Source of the DNA: Methanomicrobia archaeon DTU008 | GTDB taxonomy: Archaea > Thermoplasmatota > Thermoplasmata > Methanomassiliicoccales > Methanomassiliicoccaceae | Length of the DNA: 38,375 nt | Reading direction: 5' to 3' | Assembly (NCBI GenBank): GCA_001512965.1 | Contig: LFRW01000050.1 | Location: 1 to 38,375 of the forward strand | Shown here: piece after piece, positions 1-6,882 of the stretch | Position numbering within the stretch: the stretch's first letter is position 1 | Layout: each line of letters starts with the position of its first letter | Translations under genes and position numbers: made by a program | Notes under the pieces: generated by a model | Database searches by the model: none | What the model was told of the DNA's origin: nothing | Seen by the model: the letters and a program-made list of their open reading frames with translations, nothing else

Positions 1-2
1 GC

Positions 3-938
3 CCCAGGGAGCGGCGTGACCACCTGCTCGCCCGCCTCGGCCATCGCCGCATGGAGCATAGGGTCCTGCCCGGCCTATATCGCCTGGGCCAGCCGGATCG
101 CTCCTCTCCGGTCCTCGTCAGCGCCAACTACACCCTCAGTTTCGACGCCCTGCGCTCTTCTCTTCGCGGGATCGATGCCTACATTCTTGTCCTCGACACC
201 AAGGGCGTCAACGTATGGTGCGCGGCCGGCAAGGGCACCTTCGGAACGGATGAGCTGGTAGAGCGCATCAGGTCGACGTCGTTGGAGAGCCACGTGGACC
301 ATCGCAGGCTCATCCTGCCGCAACTGGGGGCGCCGGGAGTGTCGGCCCATGAGGTCAAGCAGAGGACCGGTTTCTCAGTGGAGTACGGTCCGGTGAGAGC
401 GGCCGATTTGCCGGATTACCTCAGCTCCGGTGCTACAGAAGAGATGCGAAGGGTGACCTTCCCCCTGCGGGACCGTGCAGTGCTCATCCCCGTGGAGCTG
501 AGGAATGTTGCAATAGAGGCGGTGATCGCGATCGTAGCATTGTTCATCCTTGGAGGCCTCGTTCCCGCACTCATCGCACTAATGGCCGTCATGGCCGGCG
601 CCGTTCTATTCCCGTTGCTCCTTCCTTATCTGCCAACGAAGGACTTCACCACCAAGGGCATGCTGCTGGGCATAGCGGCCTCGGCTCCCTTTGCGATGTA
701 CTATCTAGCTTCCGAGCCTGGCTGGACCGGCCTTGCTTATTCGGCAGGAACTATCATGCTCATGGTCTCGGTGGTAGGATTTCTGGCCCTCAACTTCACC
801 GGCTGCACGACATACGCGTCCCGAAGCGGAGTAAGGAGGGAGATATTCCGATATGTTCCCGCCTTGGTCATTATGGCCGTGGTCGGCGTGTCGGTACTGG
901 CGATCACGATCGCTATCGCCGCTCTGGGGTGGTTCTGA
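3..938 (+). CDS. hgcA: HgcA corrinoid protein of mercury methylation, 5' end cut by window
   Basis: HgcA is the membrane-anchored corrinoid protein thought to transfer a methyl group to Hg(II). The cap-helix motif NVWCAAGK is present at 210-233, with the cobalt-coordinating Cys codon at 219-221, followed by the family's GTFGT. The C-terminal half (from about 500) is hydrophobic, with about five membrane helices, and includes the family-like LNFTGCTTY segment. The first ATG is at 51, but the frame stays open to the window edge and reads family-like sequence (PRERRDHLLARLGHRR) before it, so the gene begins upstream. 311 residues are visible, against about 340 for typical members. hgcB overlaps the stop codon. 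Identification is strong because the motif is diagnostic; the methylating activity itself is inferred. Confidence 0.93.
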   Translation, partial: PRERRDHLLARLGHRRMEHRVLPGLYRLGQPDRSSPVLVSANYTLSFDALRSSLRGIDAYILVLDTKGVNVWCAAGKGTFGTDELVERIRSTSLESHVDHRRLILPQLGAPGVSAHEVKQRTGFSVEYGPVRAADLPDYLSSGATEEMRRVTFPLRDRAVLIPVELRNVAIEAVIAIVALFILGGLVPALIALMAVMAGAVLFPLLLPYLPTKDFTTKGMLLGIAASAPFAMYYLASEPGWTGLAYSAGTIMLMVSVVGFLALNFTGCTTYASRSGVRREIFRYVPALVIMAVVGVSVLAITIAIAALGWF

Positions 939-1246
939 TGGATATGCCGTTGATGATCTTGGAAGAAGTGGATGCCAATAGCATCAACACCCTGCGCTTC
1001 TATCCTGGGCGTTGCGTCCGTTGCGGAAGATGCCGGGAGGTGTGCCCTCATGGTGTATTTGCATTCGATGATGGGAAAATAAAACTGGAGGCTCCTGAGA
1101 GATGCATGGAATGCGGGGCCTGTCAGCGGAACTGCCCGGCGGCCGCGATCGCCGTGGACGCGGGAGTGGGGTGCGCTAGCGCCATGATAAGGGCAGCGCT
1201 CACTGGCTCCAAGGAAGCGACCTGCGGGCCTGAATGCTGCCGATGA
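938..1246 (+). CDS. hgcB: HgcB ferredoxin, electron donor to HgcA
   Basis: This is a 102-residue 2[4Fe-4S] ferredoxin. The two cluster motifs are CVRCGRCREVCP (Cys 26, 29, 32, 36) and CMECGACQRNCP (56, 59, 62, 66). An extra Cys lies in GVGCAS (Cys79) and a vicinal pair ends the protein (CGPECCR), both hallmarks of HgcB, which reduces the HgcA corrinoid and may bind mercury. I choose the ATG at 938, which overlaps the hgcA stop (TGATG); an in-frame GTG at 929 is the alternative. The overlap implies translational coupling with hgcA. Confidence 0.93.
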   Translation: MDMPLMILEEVDANSINTLRFYPGRCVRCGRCREVCPHGVFAFDDGKIKLEAPERCMECGACQRNCPAAAIAVDAGVGCASAMIRAALTGSKEATCGPECCR

Positions 1247-1543
1247 GCGGTCGGACCTTGTGATACGCCGCGACCCGACCCATGGGGCTGAGGTCCAGGC
1301 CTCTCGCCTCGCTCCCACCTTGCGTTCGTCACATCTAGCATGCACAGGGAGAGAACGTCCATGATGCATGGATCGGGCGGTTCCTGCCCTGGCCTCCATT
1401 CCTTTTACCAGTGCATCCTTCGCGGCTTTGTCAGCGCATGCACGGCTTGTGCATAACTCGATCCATCCTCATCCTGATTCTGAAGGTTCAGGGCGGGGCT
1501 TCTTGAGATATCGTTAAACGTCGCCCATGCCATATTCCACTTC
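1247..1543. other. Intergenic stretch, promoter at its right end
   Basis: This 297-nt spacer follows hgcB. I see no tRNA, no convincing ORF with a ribosome-binding site, and no strong hairpin with a T-tract. An archaeal-type TATA candidate, GTTAAAC at about 1513-1519, lies some 26 nt before the ATG at 1544 and would give a leaderless transcript of the next gene. Confidence 0.4.
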
Positions 1544-1966
1544 ATGGCAACTGTCTCCCTTGCCAGCTATGCCGTACTGGGTATACAGGCGGCGATATTG
1601 CTGGTCATGCTGTTCGGGGTGTATACCATGAAGGTCAGGAGGCGGACCCGCCCTCACGGCACCATCATGGCCATCCTCGTCGTGGTGAACATCATCACCG
1701 TGGTGGCGGTCATGACACCGACCTTCTATGACATGGCCCCTGCCCCTGGCGCTGCTGGCGCCTCCCTGCTGCTTGCCCATCATTATCTTGGGCTGTTGGC
1801 GATCATCCTGACCTCGGTCGTCGCTTTCACCTGGGTCCTTCGAGGGGCGAAGGACAAGGGATGTCTGGGAACCGGTCGCCGGGGAAGGACGATCATGCGC
1901 ACAACGTTAGTGGTATGGACCGCTTCCCTCCTGCTCGGCATGGCGTATTTCATCGCAGGCCTGTGA
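1544..1966 (+). CDS. Small four-helix membrane protein, DUF420-like
   Basis: This 140-residue protein has four predicted membrane helices (about residues 8-26, 42-60, 78-98 and 118-138). Histidines sit at the ends of helices 2 and 3 (RPHGTIM, AHHYLGL), and the last helix begins with RTTLVVW. The spacing of His, Asn and Trp residues resembles DUF420-type membrane proteins, but I hold this loosely. The function is unknown. It sits just after hgcAB but appears to have its own promoter (TATA about 1513-1519, leaderless ATG), so a functional link is not shown. Confidence 0.6.
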   Translation: MATVSLASYAVLGIQAAILLVMLFGVYTMKVRRRTRPHGTIMAILVVVNIITVVAVMTPTFYDMAPAPGAAGASLLLAHHYLGLLAIILTSVVAFTWVLRGAKDKGCLGTGRRGRTIMRTTLVVWTASLLLGMAYFIAGL

Positions 1967-2022
1967 GATCGTCCCTCAGCAGCACGCTCCGTGATGTCCA
2001 AGATTCGCCCGTTCTCCCGGAA

Positions 2023-2032
2023 TTGTAAATAT
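2023..2032 (+). promoter_or_regulatory. TATA box for thiL
   Basis: The AT-rich TTGTAAATAT stands out in GC-rich surroundings. Its centre is about 26 nt before the ATG at 2054, which is the expected distance from an archaeal TATA box to a leaderless start, and so favours that codon over the upstream GTG/ATG at 1991/1994. Confidence 0.5.
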
Positions 2033-2053
2033 GGATTGTGCGATTGCATGGAC

Positions 2054-3013
2054 ATGCGCACCCTTGCTGATGTGGGCGAGAAGGCCGCCGTGGCAGCCAT
2101 CCTGGGCCGCTTGAGGGGTTCAACCGCGGTGGGACCTGGTGACGATGCGGCAGCCATCGAAGTGGCTGGGAGATATGTGGTGGCATCCACCGATATAGTG
2201 TCTCGCCTCGCCCACATGCCGAGAGGCATGTCGCCAAGGGATGTTGGATGGTTCGTAGCCGCCGTCAACCTCTCCGATATTGCGGCAATGGGGGCGCGCC
2301 CGTTAGGGCTTCTTCTCTCCTTCTGCCTTCCACGGAACTACCTGCTTGAAGATCTGGAGGAGATGATGGAAGGTGCCCAGGAATGCGCCCTATCGGTCGG
2401 CACGGAGATACTGGGCGGGGATACCAAGGAGGGGAAGGAACTGGTCATCGCCGGCACCGCGCTGGGGGAGGTGGAGAAGGAACACATCCTATTGAGGCGA
2501 GGCGCCAGGGAAGGCGATCTCCTTGCTGTGACCGGCACGATGGGGCTTGCCTCCGCAGGTTATGCGGCCGTCTCGAACGGACTCGATGCTCCCGACGCGA
2601 TAGATGCGCTCATTCGGCCAAAACCGCGCATCAGGGAGGGAATGGCGATAGCCTCCTCCGGGTCGGCCACTTCCGCCATGGATGTGACCGATGGGCTTGC
2701 CTATTCGGTGCATGAACTATCCCGTCACAGCGGGGTTCATTTCGCTGTAGACTGGGACGCCATACCCGTACGGTCCGAGGTCCATGAGATCGCCAAAGCC
2801 GTGGATGGAAGCGTGGAGGACATGGTGCTACACTACGGGGGCGATTATGAGCTACTGTTTACCATCCGGCCGGACATGCTGGATGCTGCGAGGGACGCCT
2901 TGAACGATGGGTTCACCGTCATCGGGCGTGCCGGAGGGCAGGAAAACGTTTTAATCAAGGGCGGGAAGGTATCATACCTGGAGCCTCACGGGTACGAACA
3001 TTTCAAGGGGTGA
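2054..3013 (+). CDS. thiL: Thiamine-monophosphate kinase
   Basis: ThiL phosphorylates thiamine monophosphate to the diphosphate cofactor, the last step of thiamine biosynthesis. The protein (319 residues) has the AIR-synthase/ThiL fold signatures: GPGDDAAAI near residue 34, STDIVSR (metal-binding region), VNLSDIAAMGARPLG, GGDTKEG, and the C-terminal GGDYELLFT. Length is normal. The ATG at 2054 fits the TATA box; ATG 2048 is also possible. The next gene begins five nucleotides after the stop, so the two are probably co-transcribed. Confidence 0.92.
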   Translation: MRTLADVGEKAAVAAILGRLRGSTAVGPGDDAAAIEVAGRYVVASTDIVSRLAHMPRGMSPRDVGWFVAAVNLSDIAAMGARPLGLLLSFCLPRNYLLEDLEEMMEGAQECALSVGTEILGGDTKEGKELVIAGTALGEVEKEHILLRRGAREGDLLAVTGTMGLASAGYAAVSNGLDAPDAIDALIRPKPRIREGMAIASSGSATSAMDVTDGLAYSVHELSRHSGVHFAVDWDAIPVRSEVHEIAKAVDGSVEDMVLHYGGDYELLFTIRPDMLDAARDALNDGFTVIGRAGGQENVLIKGGKVSYLEPHGYEHFKG

Positions 3014-3017
3014 ATCT

Positions 3018-5231
3018 CTGAAGGAGGCCAGGTTCTGGAGGTCGGAAGGGGATCGGGTCCGCTGCCAGCTGTGCCCTCATTCATGCGGGATCGCGCCTCT
3101 GCGGAGAGGCATCTGCGGAGTTAGGGAGCATCGTGACGGCAAACTGTTCAGCATGAACTATGGCAAGGTGTCTTCGGCAAACATCGATCCGGTGGAGAAG
3201 AAGCCGCTGTTCCATTTCCATCCTGGTTCGGAAGTGTTCTCGCTGGGAAGCATAGGATGCACATTTCGATGCGCCCATTGCCTCGTCCCTGGAACCTATG
3301 TAGTGACCAGCAAGGGAGCCCACAGGGTCGAGGAGATCTCGGGGATCGGCAGGGACGAGCTCCTCACCCATGCCGGGCGTTTCATGAAGGTCAACAACAT
3401 CTTCGACCACCACTATTCTGGCAAGGTCTGCAAGGTCAAGCCGAGACATCTACCAGAGATAGTATGCACTCCAGAACATCGATTCCTCGCGTCCGCGCTC
3501 CCCGGATCTTCCCGCTTGAAGAAGATCGAGGCCCAGGACCTGAAGGAGGGGCATTTCGTCGCGATTCCCAAGAGGAAGGAGCATGCGGGGGCAGATGTGC
3601 TTGATGTCAGGATGGCCCTGTCCAATGCCGTCCATCACTCTAACGGTGAACGCAGGAAGATCGCACAGGCGACCATCGACATCGTCGAAGAGAGCGACCT
3701 CCTAAGATCGACCGATGGGCAACACTCGATCCCTTCAACTATCGAAATGAGCCCTGGACTGGCTCGCCTTCTCGGCCTGTATTGTGCAAGAGGCCGCGTA
3801 CGTAGCTGCGACGACAGGATGGGTGCGGGCGATGTCATCATCTCCCTTGGAGAAACGGACGGCGATCTTGCCGATTTCGTGAAGGAGACTTGTCAAGATC
3901 TGTTCGGCGCAGATGTCTGGATCTCCAGGGAGGGGACCGCTCTAAGGGTCCATGTGTTCGGACCCCTTCTGGCAATGCTGCTCAAGGAGCTATGCGGTGG
4001 CGATCATGGGGAGAAGAGGGTCCCCGATATCATGTTCAACAGTTCCGCCGAGGCAGCGGGCTCATTTCTGCAGGGTTATTTCGATGGGAACGGATGCGAT
4101 GGACAAGGTTGTTTGGAGGCGATAACGGCCTCGAGGCCTTTGGCCATGGGCGTCTGCGAACTGCTGCTGTCCCGGGATGTGGTCCCCGAGCTCCATCAGC
4201 ATTCTTCCCTCGAGCCTCCGGTATGTGGCAGGACGGTCGACAGGCCTGTTACGTACGTCATCAGAATACCTTCAGCGTTCGACCTGATCCATGGTAGGTG
4301 GATGGACAAGCACAGGACCTTCTATCATGAGGATGAGAGATACTTCTTCGTTCCTATCGAATCCGTCTCTGAACAGTTCTATGAAGGATATGTCTATAAT
4401 TTCGACATCGAGGAGGACCACACCTATACGGCCAACTTCGCAGCCGTGTGCAATTGCCAGAACTACACCATATCCATGGCATCGCTGAGCGAGTTCGGCA
4501 CTCGGGACATGATGCCCGACGAGGCCACCCGCATCGCGCTGGACAACCGTTGCCAGGGGATAGCCTTCACCTACAATGAACCTACGATATGGCATGAGTT
4601 CGCGTACGACACTTGCAAACTGGCCAAGGAGAGAGGGCTGTATACGGCATACGTGACCAATGGTTACATCCAAGAGGAGCCGCTGCGCGAGATATCCAAG
4701 TATCTCGATGCCATGAACATCGACATAAAGGGTTTCACCCAGGAGTTCTACAAGGGAGTGTGCCGGGCCCCGCTCCAACCAGTGCTGGACGCTACCATGC
4801 TCGCACATTCCCTGGGGATCCATATCGAACTGACATATCTGATCATCCCGGGAAAGAACGACAGTGAGAAGGAGATACGCGATTTCGCGGCATGGTGCTC
4901 GGAGCTAGACCCACGGGTTCCAGTGCACTTCTCCCGGTTCCATCCAGATTATAGGATGGTCGACACTCCGCCAACCCCGATAGGCACCATGGAGATGGCA
5001 AGGCGTATAGCGGGGGAAGAGGGGTTGAAGTTCGTCTACCTGGGCAATGTGCGCATGCCTCACGCCGAGGACACCTACTGCCCCCGCTGTGGAACACTGC
5101 TCATCGAGAGGGATGGGTTCACGGTGGCCACAATGGGGGCGCGCGACGGCAAGTGTCCACGATGCGGTGAGGATCTATACATGGTGCAGGCCGAGGGCAA
5201 GGCCATGCGCACGGAGCGGCAAAGCGGGTGA
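3018..5231 (+). CDS. AmmeMemoRadiSam-type radical SAM enzyme, interrupted by an intein
   Basis: The host protein is a COG1180-type radical SAM enzyme of the AmmeMemoRadiSam group. After removal of the intein (3279-4454) it is 345 residues, normal for the family. The N-terminal region reads RCQLCPHSCGI..RRGICGVRE, with the family's extra cysteines. The cluster motif CTFRCAHC is created only by splicing, and the C-terminus has a zinc ribbon (CPRCGTLL...CPRCGEDL). The substrate is unknown. There is no ATG, GTG or TTG between the in-frame stop at 2952-2954 and the ATG at 3153, yet the conserved N-terminus is encoded there. I therefore place the start at CTG 3018, which follows a GGTGA site at 3009-3013 and aligns with the usual M-K-E-A start. 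An annotation from ATG 3153 would lose 45 conserved residues. Confidence 0.88.
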   Translation: MKEARFWRSEGDRVRCQLCPHSCGIAPLRRGICGVREHRDGKLFSMNYGKVSSANIDPVEKKPLFHFHPGSEVFSLGSIGCTFRCAHCLVPGTYVVTSKGAHRVEEISGIGRDELLTHAGRFMKVNNIFDHHYSGKVCKVKPRHLPEIVCTPEHRFLASALPGSSRLKKIEAQDLKEGHFVAIPKRKEHAGADVLDVRMALSNAVHHSNGERRKIAQATIDIVEESDLLRSTDGQHSIPSTIEMSPGLARLLGLYCARGRVRSCDDRMGAGDVIISLGETDGDLADFVKETCQDLFGADVWISREGTALRVHVFGPLLAMLLKELCGGDHGEKRVPDIMFNSSAEAAGSFLQGYFDGNGCDGQGCLEAITASRPLAMGVCELLLSRDVVPELHQHSSLEPPVCGRTVDRPVTYVIRIPSAFDLIHGRWMDKHRTFYHEDERYFFVPIESVSEQFYEGYVYNFDIEEDHTYTANFAAVCNCQNYTISMASLSEFGTRDMMPDEATRIALDNRCQGIAFTYNEPTIWHEFAYDTCKLAKERGLYTAYVTNGYIQEEPLREISKYLDAMNIDIKGFTQEFYKGVCRAPLQPVLDATMLAHSLGIHIELTYLIIPGKNDSEKEIRDFAAWCSELDPRVPVHFSRFHPDYRMVDTPPTPIGTMEMARRIAGEEGLKFVYLGNVRMPHAEDTYCPRCGTLLIERDGFTVATMGARDGKCPRCGEDLYMVQAEGKAMRTERQSG
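3279..4454 (+). mobile_element. Intein with degenerate LAGLIDADG homing endonuclease
   Basis: This 392-residue in-frame insertion begins with Cys1 (CLVPGTYVV) and ends in VCN before Cys+1 of the extein. Block B is TPEHRFL (residues 64-70) and block F is YVYNFDIEEDHTY (371-383). Between them lies a LAGLIDADG endonuclease region with two dodecapeptide motifs: LLGLYCARG (164-172) and LQGYFDGNG (264-272). The usual acidic residue in position 8 is Arg171 in the first and Asn271 in the second, so DNA cleavage is probably lost. The penultimate residue is Cys instead of the usual His. The splice product rebuilds CTFRCAH-CQNYTIS, the standard family sequence, so the borders are secure. Confidence 0.93.
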
Positions 5232-5235
5232 TGCC

Positions 5236-5877
5236 TTGGACGTTGAAGATCTGCTCGACAGCTTGAGCGCATGCTATGATGTCGATGGCTGGTGGCCCGC
5301 CGAGTCGGAGTGGGAGGTGATGGTCGGCGCCCTTCTAGTGCAGCAGACGATGTGGGAGAACGTGGAGAAGGTGCTCAGCGATCTGAAGTGCCGTGGGTTG
5401 ATGGACGTGCAGGCCATTGCGTCCATGCCTTTGGAGGATCTGCAGGAGGTGGTACGTCCTGCCGGGTTCTATCGTCAGAAGGCGTCACGCATCCAGAACC
5501 TTGCTCGGCATATCGTGCACCATCACTCCGCCGACCCATGTCGGATGCTGGAGAAGGATGTAGGGGAATGCAGGGTGGAGCTGCTGTCCCTGCCAGGCAT
5601 CGGGGATGAGACCGCCGACGCCATCCTCCTGTTCGCCGGCCGAAAGCCAAAGTTCATAGCCGCCGCCTATGTGCGACGGTTGCTGGATAGGCTGGGCATG
5701 ATATCATCCGATGACTATGGGGAGGTGCAGCGCTTCATGGAGTCGAGGTTGCCATTGGACGCTGAACTGTACATGCGCCTCTATGCCCTCATGGTACATC
5801 ACGCCCGCACGGTCTGTCGCGCCCGACCACGTTGTCAGGACTGTTGCATCAGATATCGATGCCGCTTCACCCGATGA
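5236..5877 (+). CDS. Endonuclease III-related HhH-GPD protein lacking catalytic Asp
   Basis: This 213-residue protein belongs to the HhH-GPD DNA glycosylase superfamily, nearest to the archaeal endonuclease III-related group (COG2231). It shows LLVQQTMWENV near residue 32, the helix-hairpin-helix LPGIGDETADAILL, and a C-terminal Fe-S motif with cysteines spaced C-x5-C-x2-C-x5-C. The catalytic Lys of true endonuclease III is Glu here, as in monofunctional relatives. The usual Asp of the [V/V]DAY..R segment is Ala143 (codon 5662-5664; IAAAYVRR), so glycosylase activity is doubtful. The start is TTG 5236 behind GGTGA (5227-5231), overlapping the upstream stop region; the longer frame upstream is only an overlap with the radical SAM gene. 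Confidence 0.82.
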   Translation: MDVEDLLDSLSACYDVDGWWPAESEWEVMVGALLVQQTMWENVEKVLSDLKCRGLMDVQAIASMPLEDLQEVVRPAGFYRQKASRIQNLARHIVHHHSADPCRMLEKDVGECRVELLSLPGIGDETADAILLFAGRKPKFIAAAYVRRLLDRLGMISSDDYGEVQRFMESRLPLDAELYMRLYALMVHHARTVCRARPRCQDCCIRYRCRFTR

Positions 5878-6751
5878 TCAGGAACAGCAGGTTGCCTATG
5901 ATCACCGAGAACGGGATCGATATGGTGATCGGGATCAGGAAAGGCACCTTGGGCGTGACCCAGATCTCGTTGACGCCAGCAGCCCTCAGCGCCTGAAATT
6001 GTGCTCCGGCCTCTTCGGAGCTCCGGGGGAAATATTCCATCCTTCGTTCCCCGTCCACCATCCGTTCCATTGGCCAGACGAAGCTCTTCTCAGCCCTGTC
6101 CAATGACATGCGGTACCCGAACAACATGGCCGGGATGTTCACGTCCCTCCTTGCGATGTTGAGGATCAGGAGGGCGATAGGCACCGCCAGGGAGACCAGG
6201 GCGGCATTGAACAGGATAAGCAATGGGAACGGAAGGATGAACTCGCTCAGCTCGGTCGGAGGGGCGATGAGCGGGAACGAACCGATGAACGGATACACGG
6301 GGAACATTATGGCCAGGGCGATCAAGGCCTTGGCGTCCGCCCCGCCCTTTATTATGTCGAACTGATATAGAATGATGAATATGGCAAACATCACGGGGAT
6401 TATCATGAGGTTCCAGAGGTACAGCTCCGTGTAATGTTCGATCACCAGCCACGCGAGCGATGCGAACGTCGCCACGTAGAGCAGGAGGGGCACGAGGTTC
6501 ACGCCATCTTCGAACATCCCCTTCCTCTCCCAGAAGATGTCCAGGAACACGACCGCGATGGGCAGTAGGATGAGGTAGTATGACAGGTCGGCCGCATCAA
6601 GGTACATCTGCACTGCCAGGAATGCCATGCCCGCCACCCCGAGGAACAGCCAGTAGACGTCGGAGACCTCCCTGGTCCTCCAGTCAGCCCTCGACGCCAT
6701 GAGCAACAAGGCGAAAGCGAGCACTACTTTCGATACGGTCAACCAGTCCAT
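5867..6751 (-). CDS. A24-family prepilin/preflagellin-type peptidase
   Basis: This is a 294-residue polytopic membrane aspartyl protease of the archaeal type IV prepilin peptidase family (FlaK/PibD-like, A24), which trims signal peptides of archaellin and pilin precursors. The two catalytic Asp contexts are visible: ADWRTREVSD after the first helix, and GGADAKALIAL in the middle. The C-terminal domain is longer than in minimal FlaK, with a final hydrophobic helix. I start at ATG 6751 (MDWLTVSK), because the 44 residues before it look random. A TATA-like ATTTTTAC on the minus strand at about 6778-6787 fits a leaderless start there. Its end overlaps the convergent gene by 11 nt. Confidence 0.82.
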   Translation of the reverse strand: MDWLTVSKVVLAFALLLMASRADWRTREVSDVYWLFLGVAGMAFLAVQMYLDAADLSYYLILLPIAVVFLDIFWERKGMFEDGVNLVPLLLYVATFASLAWLVIEHYTELYLWNLMIIPVMFAIFIILYQFDIIKGGADAKALIALAIMFPVYPFIGSFPLIAPPTELSEFILPFPLLILFNAALVSLAVPIALLILNIARRDVNIPAMLFGYRMSLDRAEKSFVWPMERMVDGERRMEYFPRSSEEAGAQFQALRAAGVNEIWVTPKVPFLIPITISIPFSVIIGNLLFLIIG

Positions 6752-6864
6752 GATGCGGGGGCCAATGGGATGGGCCCGTAAAAATCTTGCTCGCCAGTGA
6801 TCCGCTCGTGAGAATGACCCCGGCACCTCTCCGAAGACCTTCATCTTGGACCATCGGATGAACC

Positions 6865-6872
6865 TTTTTAAG
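6865..6872 (+). promoter_or_regulatory. TATA box for the MscS gene
   Basis: TTTTTAAG lies in the divergent spacer. At the usual 26 nt it would start transcription near 6895, so translation may begin leaderless at ATG 6892 or 6895 and not at the first ATG 6883. Confidence 0.5.
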
Positions 6873-6882
6873 CGATGACACA

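Noticed and set aside
51-938. hgcA as a complete gene starting at ATG 51
   Set aside because: The frame is open to the window edge and reads family-like sequence before 51, so the start lies upstream.
737-1399. A 220-residue minus-strand ORF
   Set aside because: It is antisense to hgcAB with no family features; a shadow of GC-rich coding sequence.
5047-5235. N-terminal extension of the endonuclease III-related protein
   Set aside because: It overlaps the zinc-ribbon end of the radical SAM gene and lacks similarity; TTG 5236 has a ribosome-binding site.
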